NCBI RefSeq assembly: GCF_038002165.1
Contig: NZ_JBBOBR010000001.1
Coordinates: 3,872,001-3,936,000 of the forward strand
DNA length: 64,000 bases
From: Cytobacillus sp. FSL H8-0458
Lineage (GTDB): Bacteria > Bacillota > Bacilli > Bacillales > Cytobacillaceae
Direction: 5' to 3'
A model generated the notes under the pieces. The model had not been told where the DNA came from. It worked only from the letters and a program-made list of their open reading frames with translations, and searched no databases. Shown here piece after piece: positions 7,064 through 16,836 of this stretch (position 1 is the stretch's first letter; every line of letters begins with the position of its first letter). A program made the translations under genes and the position numbers.

Positions 7064-9887
7064 ATGCCTGGTCCTCATCCCTCTTTGTGCGCAGGTCCTT
7101 TATAGACCGGACTGCAAATGGAATGATGGCAAGGAAGGCAATAATGCCAAGCAGTATGAGGATAGCTGGAATAAACAGGGTTTGTGAGTCATACTGAATG
7201 GACATATATACCTTGGACATTGGATCTTCATAGTTAATATTCGGTGCTGTAAGAGCTAGGAACGGACTGATGAAGAAGGCGATGAGCCCAACGCTCAGTA
7301 TCCATCCTGCCAGATTGCCGATCTTGAACCCTGCCAGCACAATGGCTGAGGCTGCCGTTAGCAGCAATATGGTGAAAATCGTCCACTCAATCGCGCGATC
7401 CTGTTCCATTGAGTAAATATTAAGGCCAAATATGCTGATTATGAGACCAACAATAAGATTCAGCAGCACAAACATGGAAGCATGGACAAGCATCGGCGCA
7501 TTTTTGAAATAATGGCTGAAGTATCCAATCATTAAGCTGCTGAGCAGAACAATAGCCAATACGACAACCGGCGGCAGCTTGCTTTCCTCTTTCTTGGCAG
7601 CTGTTTCTCCGCTGATTTGAAGCGGGCTGGATAATTGCTCGTATACCGGACCATTCTTTTGGCCATTCACATAGGTGTTTCCAAGAAGATTGTAAATATC
7701 ATCCCGGAACATCTGAGTTGTCTCTACGTTCGAGCCCCACTTTGAATTCAGTGTATCCGCATCCTGCTGGACACTTTGCACCTTTTGCTCCAGCTCGCTT
7801 GTATAGGATACGATATTGCTTTGATTTTCTCCGATGGATCCAACAAGATCATTAATCATCAGCATTCTTTGGCTGATTCCCTCTTGTTTGACCATAACAG
7901 AAGTTCCGTCAATGCTATCCACAGGAACTGGAGTATTCGTTGATGATGTTTGAATTTGCTCCCTAACCGAATTTGCATTTTCCTGCAGAGCGGACAAATC
8001 TGTCTCGATGGCTGCTTGCTGTTCTTCAATATTCTTATTGTATTCTGTGAAGAATGCCGTAAACTGGTTTTCGAATTCTGTTAGCTGATTCTGAGATGAT
8101 AACAACGCTGTGTTTAGGTCATCCTTAGCTTTTTGTTCTTCCTCATTTACAGCTACAATAGTGTTTAATTTCTGTACAAGCTCTTCCACTTTTTCAGGGT
8201 TTTGACTGTATGAATTTTTTATTAAATCTTCATATTGAATGAGTGAGGCATAATACTCCATCATTTTTACAGGTTTAGTATTAGAAATTTCATTATTAAA
8301 AGCAGCCAAGTTAAACCCAAGCTCTATGATTCGCTGTTCTTTCTCCTCTATAAGGTTAATCATAGAAGAGAAACTCATTGAAGCCCCAAGTTGATCTAAG
8401 AGGTTATTCTTTTCTTCCTCTAAACTTTTGTAAGCTGCATCCAGGCTGGTAAGGTCTTCAATTAATTTGGCATTTGCGGCTTGAAGTTCCTCAACTACTT
8501 TTTGCAGCGGGTTTTCTCCTGAATCCTTCGCTGCCAGTTTTTGCTCAACTGCTATTAAGCGTTGTGATAAAACTGGTAAGACAGTCAAAGCAGAAACAAC
8601 TTGTTCCGGCTTGGTACCTTCTATAGTCTCTAAAGATGATTTCAAACTCGCAATCTCTTCTTCAACACTTAAAATCTCATTTCTTTCCTCTTCCATACCA
8701 GGTAAAGATGGAGCCTCTAAGCTGGCTGCTGTAATGGAATTTGGTTTGGCTCCACCGTTATTCTTGTTAGATGCCGCTCCTGTCCCTGCACCTGGACTCC
8801 CCGGTTGTTGTCCGTTTGATAGCTCTCCTTTTAACAAACCGATAGTTTCAGCTGCTTTATTGAAGGAAGCTGCTTCTTGTTCTTGAAAATATGTTTTTAA
8901 GGAATTCATTTGCCGGCTTACCTGATCGTTCCGGATAGCCGATAAATCACCAAAAGTTTCACTATTCTCTTCCAGCTGCTTCTCCACACTCGCAATTCCA
9001 CTATCCAAGTCCTGCTTTCCCTCAGTCAAGTCACCACTAAGAGCACCCATATAAGCTGGCATCTTTTGTCCCGCAACAGCTTGAATATCGACTACATTTT
9101 CATCCTGCATTTTTTGAAGGATACTTTGCTGATTATCCTGGTATTCTTTGTACTGATCTACAAACTGTACAAACGAGCCAAGGTTCTCTTCAAATTGGCT
9201 GAGGTTATTTTCACCCTCGGCAGTACTTTCCGCAGTAGTCTTCACTGTCGACTGAATACTCTCCAGCATATTGCGCTGCTGTTCAATTTCCGCTGCCAGG
9301 TTCTTTGAGCTTGGCTTATAAAAAGCAAGCATGGCATTCTGGAAGTCTATTTCTTTTTGTAAAATAGTATCGAATTGGGATTTCACGTTTTCAAGGTCCT
9401 GTGATACATAGGTCCAGTACAAGGTTGAAATCTTTCCATTCACACGGTTGGTGGCAGTCTGGATTTCACGCAGAACCTTTTCCCGGTTCAGTGAGTTCAG
9501 CTGGTTCTGTACCGTATATTCAAAATTTGCTTTTTCAGGCTGCTGGCTTTCATAGGACATGATGTTCTTTGAAAAGTTGGAAGGAATATAAACGACTGCG
9601 TCATACTTGGTATTTCTCAAGCCATTCTCTGCAGCACTTCTGCCGATGACGGTCCACTCATACTGTGAGCCGTCTTCGAGAATCGATGTAATTTCCTCTC
9701 CAAAATCAAGTGACTTCTCTTCCTTGTCAGCGCCTGTATCTTCATTAACAACAGCTATGGTTCTTGTGGCATTCTCCCTGACCAGCAGAGGATTATCGCC
9801 AATGGAGCCAAAAAAGATGGCTGGCGCGGCGATAATCAGAAGCATCACCAAAACCATTTTCACGATGTATTTTGTTTTGGCTGTCAT
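7053..9887 (-). CDS. esaA: Type VII secretion protein EsaA (YueB)
   Basis: 944 residues. There is one N-terminal transmembrane helix (about residues 9-28), then a very long extracellular coiled-coil region (about 40-765), then five to six C-terminal transmembrane helices (about 768-930). This is the EsaA/YueB architecture (Pip-like ends). In B. subtilis the homologue is also the receptor for phage SPP1. The region near residues 370-400 (GSPGAGTGAASNKNNGG) is a low-complexity linker, and this ectodomain is the part expected to vary between strains. The start ATG overlaps the essC stop by 4 nt (ATGA), which indicates translational coupling. Confidence 0.9.
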   Translation of the reverse strand: MTAKTKYIVKMVLVMLLIIAAPAIFFGSIGDNPLLVRENATRTIAVVNEDTGADKEEKSLDFGEEITSILEDGSQYEWTVIGRSAAENGLRNTKYDAVVYIPSNFSKNIMSYESQQPEKANFEYTVQNQLNSLNREKVLREIQTATNRVNGKISTLYWTYVSQDLENVKSQFDTILQKEIDFQNAMLAFYKPSSKNLAAEIEQQRNMLESIQSTVKTTAESTAEGENNLSQFEENLGSFVQFVDQYKEYQDNQQSILQKMQDENVVDIQAVAGQKMPAYMGALSGDLTEGKQDLDSGIASVEKQLEENSETFGDLSAIRNDQVSRQMNSLKTYFQEQEAASFNKAAETIGLLKGELSNGQQPGSPGAGTGAASNKNNGGAKPNSITAASLEAPSLPGMEEERNEILSVEEEIASLKSSLETIEGTKPEQVVSALTVLPVLSQRLIAVEQKLAAKDSGENPLQKVVEELQAANAKLIEDLTSLDAAYKSLEEEKNNLLDQLGASMSFSSMINLIEEKEQRIIELGFNLAAFNNEISNTKPVKMMEYYASLIQYEDLIKNSYSQNPEKVEELVQKLNTIVAVNEEEQKAKDDLNTALLSSQNQLTEFENQFTAFFTEYNKNIEEQQAAIETDLSALQENANSVREQIQTSSTNTPVPVDSIDGTSVMVKQEGISQRMLMINDLVGSIGENQSNIVSYTSELEQKVQSVQQDADTLNSKWGSNVETTQMFRDDIYNLLGNTYVNGQKNGPVYEQLSSPLQISGETAAKKEESKLPPVVVLAIVLLSSLMIGYFSHYFKNAPMLVHASMFVLLNLIVGLIISIFGLNIYSMEQDRAIEWTIFTILLLTAASAIVLAGFKIGNLAGWILSVGLIAFFISPFLALTAPNINYEDPMSKVYMSIQYDSQTLFIPAILILLGIIAFLAIIPFAVRSIKDLRTKRDEDQAYEA

Positions 9888-12800
9888 GCTAAGACCTTCC
9901 TTTCAGTGGCACATAAAGGAATTTGAATTTTTAATTCCTTTCCGTTTATAACGTAATAACCGTATCCCGGCTGAATCTCTGCCTCTTTCCGGTCGTATGG
10001 AAGAGTAAAGAGCGTCTGCTCCGATTTTTTCATCAGAACGACCGCCTGGCGGATCTGTTTGATTTCTGCCGTTAAGGAATCGTATCCTTTCGTCAGTTCA
10101 TTATTGCTGCCTGTCACGATGACACTAAAGCCAAGATGGCTTCCATTTTTCATCAGCCTCGCCATTCTTTCCTGCAGGCTGTTATCCAATGTCTGTGCAA
10201 AACGGGAGTATCCATCCACAGCCAGCACAATCGGCGAAAACTCTATATCTGTATTGCCATGCTGGATTGCATTAAGATATTCTTTTTCCCTTAGGGATAA
10301 CTGTTCTTCCGCATTTGCTGCCCAATCGCTGATCTGATCCTTTGTCTCGATATAGACTGACTTTTCCTCACTGGCATAGGATGATAATCCTCTGTCAAAG
10401 GAATCGAAAATACCGACAGATTCAGCACCTTGAGCCAGCATTTGATTGATCATGAGCTTAAGAACATTTGTCTTTCCTTTTTGGGCCTGCCCAAGAATAA
10501 TGCAATGCTTCGTTTTATTGAAGTTTGCATACACAGGTTTGACGGATTCTTCATCAAGGCCAATTGGTACAAGTCCTGGCTGAGTCTCTCCTGCAGTGTA
10601 ACGGGTAAAGTTAATCGTATTAAGCTCTGCCGGAAGCATCGGCACCTCTTCAGGCTGCCTGCAGTCCTTGTATTTCTCCTTCAGTTCCTGGATATCAGCC
10701 CGGATCGATTCCATGATCTCGAAATCGTCCTTACCCTCTGCCGGGAGGAATACCTGTGAAAAATATGCCTCTTCCATTTTAATAATGGCTCTTCCCGGTA
10801 TAGGCTCAGGTGCGAACGGAACTCTTCCCAGAACGGAGTAAGCCTCGCTGCTGTCCATCAGATAATGGACGACTTTTGTTTTGAGGTTATTCATGAGTGA
10901 CTGCCGGATTGAATTGATCCGTGTTGCAGCGAAAATCATATATATTCCGAGTGACTGTCCATCCCTGGCAATCTGGTTAATTTGCGTTTCAAGCTCCTGC
11001 ATTTCCTCTTTTACTAAATCGAAGTTATCAAATGTGATATAGACGAGCGGCAGTTTTTCATTGCTCATCGAATTGTACATCTTAATTCCGCTAACTTCCT
11101 GCTGCTGGAATAATAGCTTCCTGCGGGCAATTTCATCCTTGATCAGATTCATGAACTTTTCAATTTTCCGTTCTTCATCCATCAGGAAGAAATCGGCCGT
11201 ATGCGGCAGCTGCCTTAGCGGAAGAAGGGAACCATTTCCAAAATCAAAAATATAATAATGTGCTTCTTCAGGAGACCGCTTTTCGGCAATGCTGAGAAGC
11301 AATGTCATAATAGTATGGGATTTTCCATAACCGGATGAGCCGAATACCCCAACATTTCCATCCTCTATGATTTGATAGCTTAATGGATACTGATTCTGCT
11401 TCTCAGGCTCATCCACCATTCCTAAATGAATTTCATTATTCTCCGCAGCGCGATAAAGCTTCCTGCTTAAGCGCCCTTCAAGAGGAGGAAGCCACGGACT
11501 TCTAAGTTTCTTAATGCCCATTGAGGACTGTGCTGCTTCAATTTCTTCCACAACTGCTTCAATTTCTGTTTTTCCGCCTTTTTTCTTCCCTTGGCGTGAA
11601 TTTACATCCGATAATGGAACAAGCCCCAGGTCGGTTACAATGGCAATTTCATCCTCTGTCTCAGAGGAGTCCTCCAAATAAGGGGCCCCGCTCCATGCAG
11701 ATTGGAACAGTTCATAGACTTCATTATTGCCGACTTGCAGATAGCCGCGTCCGGTTACGGTAATAGCAGCGGCATCGCCGTTTTTAATGATCTCCCGGCT
11801 GTCATCTGTATCCTGAACTTTTAAAGCCACCCGGAAACGGGCATTGCTCCAGATCTGTTCGTCAATGACACCGCCCGGCTTTTGGGTTGCCAGAATTAAA
11901 TGAACTCCCAGGCTTCGGCCGATTCGCGCTGCACTGACAAGCTCTCTGATGAATTCCGGTTCTTCACTCTTAAGCTCCGCAAACTCATCGGAAATCAAAA
12001 ACAGATGGGGAAGTGGCTCCTTTGCCATGCTGTTTTTATAAAGGTCAGTATAATCGTTGATATGATTTACCTGATATTGATCAAAAAGCCTTTGCCGCCT
12101 TTTTAATTCGCTTTTGATGGAGGCAAGCGCTCTTGAACTGAAGTTCTTGCTGCCTTCAATATTCGTAATCGTACCCAGAAGGTGCGGCATGTTCTTAAAC
12201 GGCTGGGCCATGCCTCCCCCTTTGTAGTCAATCAGCAGGAAAGCGACCTCATGGGGATGGAAGTGAACAGCAAGCGAAAGAATATAAGTCTGCAGAAATT
12301 CACTCTTACCCGATCCCGTTGTCCCAGCCAGCAAACCGTGCGGGCCATGCGCCTTTTCATGAAGGTTCAAAAGCGACAGGTCTTCCTTTCCTTTTAAACC
12401 GATTGGAACTGCCAGAGATTTGGAAGACTCTTTCGTAAGCCAGTTCTCTTTGATCGGAAGTTTCCCTACTTCTTTTACCTTCATCATTTCCAGGAAGGAA
12501 ACACTATTTGGAATGGAATTGGTCATTCCAACCTGATGATCAAGCGTTCTTAACAGACGGGAAAATTCCTCATTTCCCTTCTTCTGATGAGCATCAAGCT
12601 TAAATGGGATGCTCACTGCCTTTTTGTCCTGAATCAGAATGTCCCCTTCTTCCTGATTGACATATCTGACAAGGGTTTGAATATTATCATGCAGGCTTTC
12701 CTTTGAGTCTGCTGCAAAGATCACGGAGATTCCCATATTAGAGTGGTCTCCCTCTAAGTATTCCAAAATCACATGATCTGCAATCAGCTGATGATTAGCT

Positions 12801-14356
12801 ATGATGAACACGAGATGAGGCGAATACACCTGCTTCTCTTTATTTTCATCCAAATCCCTTTCACGCAGGATTTCATAAAGGGAAGATAGCAGCTGATCCC
12901 TCGTTTGTTCGTTATAAATCAGCCCTTTTGCATGTGCATGCGGCATCTGGAAATGCGGAAGCCATTTGAGCCATTCCCATTTTTTATATTCTTTTTCATT
13001 AAAAATAAATACGAACCGCACATCATGGTAGCTGTGGAAAAAGGCCAGCTGCCCAATGATCTGGTGTATCTCGCTTTTAACAACCTGCTCTTTTCCGATC
13101 AGCCCGATTGGCCCCTTGGCCAGGTCAGCCACCACAGGCACATTTCTAACTTCTTTATACACTTTTTCCATTTGCTGTGACTGTTCAAGCAGATCATCGA
13201 TTTCACGGTTTGACATATCCCCTGAGCTTACCTTAACCTCATAGCTCGCAGGCACATTTCCGGTACCCAGTCTGAATTGAAGGAAGTCAAAGCTCTGCAG
13301 AGGCCGCTCCCAAATCCGGTCGGATATATGGCCCGTAAAATATTTCATTTTCTCAAAAGACGGAAAGTGGAATTCCAGAACATGCTTCTGCTGGTCAGAC
13401 AATGCCTGCAGCTCTTTTCGCTTCTCTTCCAAATAGGCTGTATAGACCCGATGCCTGCGCTCTTTCCGCTTTTTTTGATTGCTTTTATCCTTAAAGTACT
13501 GGACTGTTGATGTCACTAAAGTGGTCATGAACATGACCATTGAAATGATAATAAAAATTCCTCTTGGCTGAATTAAAGCCACGATGCCCATCACAACCAG
13601 CATAATCAGCGGCGGCATGATAATCAGCCATAATCCTCTGCCTGAATCATCCGGCTCCTGCGATGGGAAGGACAGGGAGACCTTCTCATCCGGCATTTCA
13701 TAGATCATTCTTGGCGTTCTCCGGTAGAGCGGGTATTTCTTTGCCATCTCTGATTGCGGCCTGATGGTAATAGGGAGCTTTGATTCATAGCCTTCAAAGC
13801 TATCAATCTGGAAAAGATCCTCTTCTATTATTCGAATAGACATGAATGGGAAGAAAAGCACATCCCCCATTTCAAGGAAGGTCCTCTCTTCAACTCTTTT
13901 TCCGTTTATATAAAGCTGTCCTGAACCCGGCTCTGCCATCCAGCCCTTATTTGTTTTTATCAGGTCAAAAGAATGACTGGCATCCATTAAAATGCCGTGC
14001 TTTTTATAAATGGATGCTTCCGGGTTATCAGAGGAAATTTCTATTTCCCTTTGATAGCCGGAATAGTAGGTCTGGCTTTTAATAGCTTCAGAGGTTCCTA
14101 TTATCGTCAGGGTTTTCCCTTCATCATTTATCTGAAAGAGTTCTCCATCGTTCAGCTTTCCCAGAACCAACCCATTCTGCTTAACTTCATAGAAGCTTTC
14201 GTGCTTTTCTATTGATACAATTCCTTTTGTAAATGGAAATTCCCTTATTGTCACCAGCTGTTCCAGCTCAGGACCAATAGTGATCCTGCCGCTTTTTTCA
14301 ATTGGCATAGACAGCTGCTGGCAGTAATCGCTGTAAAACAACCATAACTGTTCCAT
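9884..14356 (-). CDS. essC: Type VII secretion ATPase EssC (YukBA)
   Basis: 1490 residues, full length. Residues 1-200 contain two FHA-like domains; two transmembrane helices lie at about 240-262 and 267-287. Three FtsK/SpoIIIE-type ATPase domains follow, with Walker A motifs GTTGSGKS (about residue 675), GSSGYGKS (about 1005) and the degenerate GQAQKGKT (about 1290). The first domain has the Walker B-like LFLISDEFAEL. EssC is the motor and substrate-recognition subunit of T7SS at the membrane. The C-terminal ATPase domains set substrate specificity in Staphylococcus, so the downstream effector-like module is likely matched to it. It lies 20 nt behind yukC. Confidence 0.95.
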   Translation of the reverse strand: MEQLWLFYSDYCQQLSMPIEKSGRITIGPELEQLVTIREFPFTKGIVSIEKHESFYEVKQNGLVLGKLNDGELFQINDEGKTLTIIGTSEAIKSQTYYSGYQREIEISSDNPEASIYKKHGILMDASHSFDLIKTNKGWMAEPGSGQLYINGKRVEERTFLEMGDVLFFPFMSIRIIEEDLFQIDSFEGYESKLPITIRPQSEMAKKYPLYRRTPRMIYEMPDEKVSLSFPSQEPDDSGRGLWLIIMPPLIMLVVMGIVALIQPRGIFIIISMVMFMTTLVTSTVQYFKDKSNQKKRKERRHRVYTAYLEEKRKELQALSDQQKHVLEFHFPSFEKMKYFTGHISDRIWERPLQSFDFLQFRLGTGNVPASYEVKVSSGDMSNREIDDLLEQSQQMEKVYKEVRNVPVVADLAKGPIGLIGKEQVVKSEIHQIIGQLAFFHSYHDVRFVFIFNEKEYKKWEWLKWLPHFQMPHAHAKGLIYNEQTRDQLLSSLYEILRERDLDENKEKQVYSPHLVFIIANHQLIADHVILEYLEGDHSNMGISVIFAADSKESLHDNIQTLVRYVNQEEGDILIQDKKAVSIPFKLDAHQKKGNEEFSRLLRTLDHQVGMTNSIPNSVSFLEMMKVKEVGKLPIKENWLTKESSKSLAVPIGLKGKEDLSLLNLHEKAHGPHGLLAGTTGSGKSEFLQTYILSLAVHFHPHEVAFLLIDYKGGGMAQPFKNMPHLLGTITNIEGSKNFSSRALASIKSELKRRQRLFDQYQVNHINDYTDLYKNSMAKEPLPHLFLISDEFAELKSEEPEFIRELVSAARIGRSLGVHLILATQKPGGVIDEQIWSNARFRVALKVQDTDDSREIIKNGDAAAITVTGRGYLQVGNNEVYELFQSAWSGAPYLEDSSETEDEIAIVTDLGLVPLSDVNSRQGKKKGGKTEIEAVVEEIEAAQSSMGIKKLRSPWLPPLEGRLSRKLYRAAENNEIHLGMVDEPEKQNQYPLSYQIIEDGNVGVFGSSGYGKSHTIMTLLLSIAEKRSPEEAHYYIFDFGNGSLLPLRQLPHTADFFLMDEERKIEKFMNLIKDEIARRKLLFQQQEVSGIKMYNSMSNEKLPLVYITFDNFDLVKEEMQELETQINQIARDGQSLGIYMIFAATRINSIRQSLMNNLKTKVVHYLMDSSEAYSVLGRVPFAPEPIPGRAIIKMEEAYFSQVFLPAEGKDDFEIMESIRADIQELKEKYKDCRQPEEVPMLPAELNTINFTRYTAGETQPGLVPIGLDEESVKPVYANFNKTKHCIILGQAQKGKTNVLKLMINQMLAQGAESVGIFDSFDRGLSSYASEEKSVYIETKDQISDWAANAEEQLSLREKEYLNAIQHGNTDIEFSPIVLAVDGYSRFAQTLDNSLQERMARLMKNGSHLGFSVIVTGSNNELTKGYDSLTAEIKQIRQAVVLMKKSEQTLFTLPYDRKEAEIQPGYGYYVINGKELKIQIPLCATERKVLA

Positions 14357-14376
14357 CTCTCCACCTCCTGTCTATC

Positions 14377-15720
14377 TTAATTAGGTTTTGTCTTTGCTGC
14401 CTCTTCCTTCTTCTCGGCAGGCTTTTCAGCAGATGTTTCAGCTGCCTTTGCATCTGCAGGCTTTTGCTCTTCAGCAGCTTTTTGTTCAGGCTCCTGTTTT
14501 ACAGCCTGTTCATTATCTCCGCTGCTGCTTTGCTCCTCCTGAAGACGCTGCTCCTCTTCCTCCTGAGCTTTCTGTTCCTCTAAATACTCATCAATCTCTG
14601 CTTGAATTTCGTCGATTTTCTGCTGTTTTTCATCGGATTCTAGGCTACCATCCGCTTTGACAACTTCACGGTATTTAAGCAGTGCGAACAGAATTAAGTC
14701 CCGATCCTCAAGATCCCGCGAGATATCCAGAGCCTCCTTGGCATCTCCCCTCCCAATGTGGATCCAGTAATGATAGTAAAGGGGATCCGTCTGAAGGGTG
14801 ATCGTATTTTGGACATTCTCTTTCTGGTCTTCTGTCAATGCTTCATTTATTATGTAGGACTGTGCCAGTTCATACTGTACGACTTTTGGCATCTGATCAA
14901 TATCATAATTGGATAACTCGGAAACGACTTCACTATACTGACTTTTCAGGAAGTGCTCCTGGCTATTAATAAAAGCTGCCTGTTTTGGCTGAGTAAAGAT
15001 AAGGGAATATAGACTGAAAGCAACGAATGGCACTAAAGCAATCAGCAGACCCCATGCCGAATACCTTGTTGCTTTCCACTTTTTCTGCGGAACCTTCGCA
15101 TATTCTTTGTCTTTTTTTTCAAGCATTTCTATATTAGTCCTGATGACCTCTGACAATTCACTTTCATCCTTGGCCTTAATGACTCTTGCCGCTGCAGGCG
15201 ACAGTTCAATGGTTTCATGAAGTTTGAGGTAATCCTGGAAGGAGCGATTTCCATCTACAGCAGCTGCGATGGTCGCTTTCAATTCCATCCAGAGTTTTTC
15301 CTGATTGGTTTCATAAGGCGGAAGGCTTTCACTCACACCATAATGAAGCAAATGCGGTGACAGGCTTTCATCCGCCACAATGTTTTCAGGACAAATAACG
15401 AGATGCAGCCTGGAATACGGATGACTTTTCACAAGTTTTAGAAGCTGCGAAGAAAAAATCCATCTGCTTCTCTGGTCTTTCTTTTTTAATTTGGAAAAGG
15501 TTAAGTAATTTGAGGGAATTTGCAGGACGAGGCGCAGTTCATCCTCTGTTAAATGGATATCCCTTTTTATAGCTGATTCCATTGCCTGGAGCAATTCCAA
15601 TTCCTCAGCAGCATCAGCTTTAATTTTTTCTCTTTGAAAAAGAATGGTAAGGGATTGATGATCTGTTTCGACAACCGCTTCAAGCTGCTCTTCAAGGTAG
15701 GTTTGACTCTTTTCTGACAT
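14377..15720 (-). CDS. essB: Type VII secretion protein EssB (YukC)
   Basis: 447 residues. The N-terminal cytosolic pseudokinase-like domain spans about 1-215, a single transmembrane helix lies at about 222-242 (WGLLIALVPFVAFSLYSLIF), and the extracellular domain of stacked helices runs to about 385. The tail is low complexity, very rich in Glu, Gln, Ala and Lys (EEQKAQEEEEQRLQEEQ...). EssB bridges membrane components of the secretion apparatus. The charged tail is longer than the folded domain requires and is probably disordered. It sits between yukD and essC in the usual order. Confidence 0.93.
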   Translation of the reverse strand: MSEKSQTYLEEQLEAVVETDHQSLTILFQREKIKADAAEELELLQAMESAIKRDIHLTEDELRLVLQIPSNYLTFSKLKKKDQRSRWIFSSQLLKLVKSHPYSRLHLVICPENIVADESLSPHLLHYGVSESLPPYETNQEKLWMELKATIAAAVDGNRSFQDYLKLHETIELSPAAARVIKAKDESELSEVIRTNIEMLEKKDKEYAKVPQKKWKATRYSAWGLLIALVPFVAFSLYSLIFTQPKQAAFINSQEHFLKSQYSEVVSELSNYDIDQMPKVVQYELAQSYIINEALTEDQKENVQNTITLQTDPLYYHYWIHIGRGDAKEALDISRDLEDRDLILFALLKYREVVKADGSLESDEKQQKIDEIQAEIDEYLEEQKAQEEEEQRLQEEQSSSGDNEQAVKQEPEQKAAEEQKPADAKAAETSAEKPAEKKEEAAKTKPN

Positions 15721-15734
15721 TTTTAAATGCTCCT

Positions 15735-15974
15735 TTATAAAATTTCGAAACGGTCCCCAGTGGTAATCCCCTTTTCTGCCAGCTTATCGTTTCCTGACAG
15801 AATCATTTGCTTGTTGGGAATTCTGACCCAATATCCTTCCCGGGGCGGCTGAGAAATAGACTTAGCTTGCCAAACAATATCAACTACTTTTTTAACAGAA
15901 TGATAGTTAGATAGACGGAGATCAAAAGGTTCAACTTCATAATGTTTTAGGTCAATTGTTAATTCTATGTACAT
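15735..15974 (-). CDS. esaB: Ubiquitin-like T7SS protein EsaB (YukD)
   Basis: 79 residues from the ATG at 15974, the same length as B. subtilis YukD. The upstream in-frame GTG lies inside the ribosome binding site (GAGGTG) and is rejected. The sequence has a ubiquitin-like beta-grasp pattern (MYIELTIDL...VKKVVDIVW...VRIPNKQMILSGNDKLAEKGITTGDRFEIL). YukD/EsaB is cytosolic and needed for T7SS function, probably by binding EssC. Transcription must read through the hairpin at 15989-16026 to reach it. Confidence 0.93.
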   Translation of the reverse strand: MYIELTIDLKHYEVEPFDLRLSNYHSVKKVVDIVWQAKSISQPPREGYWVRIPNKQMILSGNDKLAEKGITTGDRFEIL

Positions 15975-15988
15975 ATTCAACACCTCAT

Positions 15989-16026
15989 AAAAAAAGAGCG
16001 CTTTTCATCTAGTGAATGCAGCGCTC
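15989..16026 (-). terminator. Attenuating terminator between yukE and yukD
   Basis: On the minus strand GAGCGCT and AGCGCTC are separated by 17 nt and followed by TTTTTTT, directly after yukE. The T-run runs straight into the yukD ribosome binding site. It would let yukE be made in excess over the secretion machinery, as expected for a secreted substrate. Confidence 0.75.
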
Positions 16027-16053
16027 CTTCTCCACTTATTGATTCAGATCAAA

Positions 16054-16347
16054 TTAACCGCGGATTTGGCCAGCGATCTGGTTATCAGCATCTTCAAGAG
16101 CTCTTGCAGTATTATTAAGCTGAACAGAAATATCCTCTAATAATTGCTGCATTTGAACAAATGAAGGTCTTAAAGATTGGTATTGTTCAGCAAACGCTCT
16201 GCTTGCTTCCCCTTCCCATGCACCTTCCAGTTCACGAATCATATTATCCAAACGGACAATCTGATCCCCAACCTGGCTGCTTTCTCCATTATAACGGTTA
16301 GACATGCCTACTAATTCTGCTGGTGTAACGCGAATAACTCCTGACAT
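16054..16347 (-). CDS. esxA: WXG100 protein EsxA (YukE)
   Basis: 97 residues, two helices joined by the W-x-G turn (ELEGAWEGEASRAFAEQY, about residues 37-54). The C-terminus has the export-type pattern (ALEDADNQIAGQIRG). It is the main secreted substrate of the Bacillus T7SS and acts as a homodimer. As the first gene of the yuk operon it has a good sigma-A promoter 30 nt upstream and its own terminator downstream. The ATG follows AAAGGAGAG. Confidence 0.95.
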   Translation of the reverse strand: MSGVIRVTPAELVGMSNRYNGESSQVGDQIVRLDNMIRELEGAWEGEASRAFAEQYQSLRPSFVQMQQLLEDISVQLNNTARALEDADNQIAGQIRG

Positions 16348-16378
16348 TCAAATCTCTCCTTTTCAATAGGTTACTATT

Positions 16379-16407
16379 ATTGTAAAAATACACAATCGAA
16401 AGGTCAA
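16379..16407 (-). promoter_or_regulatory. Sigma-A promoter of the yuk/T7SS operon
   Basis: On the minus strand TTGACC and TACAAT are separated by exactly 17 bp, 31 nt upstream of the yukE start codon. It is the best -35/-10 pair in this intergenic region. Confidence 0.7.
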
Positions 16408-16793
16408 TTACTTACTTGCAAAAAATAACAAAACAGTTATTTATACCCACTAATACCCACTTTAAAGACACTTAAACATTAAATGGTATTTTTTTCATAA
16501 ACTTTTTCTATTTATTGTTATTCATCAAATCTATAAATACAATTTTTATACCTATTTATTACTATCATGACAGTCAAAACTCGTCAAATCGCTTATGCAT
16601 CCGTGTCGAATTATGTCTGTGGTTTTATTCCTATTAATCCACAAACCCCCAATTGTATTTAGTAGGTAAAACTACCCTGTCATTTAGATTTAAATTAAAC
16701 TTTAATGTACCCTTTTTTTTCCTAAAATCAGCCTTTCAGTTTATGTGGTACTTTTGAATCATTTTCCAAGATAAATTTCGGGGTTCATTAAGC
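16408..16793. other. AT-rich intergenic region upstream of the T7SS promoter
   Basis: No open reading frame of note. It contains a direct repeat (TATACCCAC at 16442-16450 and AATACCCAC at 16452-16460) phased by one helical turn, 35-55 bp upstream of the yukE -35 box. It also contains several short AT tracts. In B. subtilis the yuk operon is activated by DegU; this region is where such a site should be, but no DegU consensus was identified. Confidence 0.4.
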
Positions 16794-16822
16794 AAAAAAA
16801 GATACAGCTGAATCGCTGTATC
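16794..16822 (-). terminator. Terminator of the TrpX-like lipoprotein gene
   Basis: GATACAGC and GCTGTATC form a perfect 8-bp stem with a 6-nt loop, followed on the minus strand by TTTTTTT. Confidence 0.85.
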
Positions 16823-16836
16823 TTTTGGCAGCCTAT

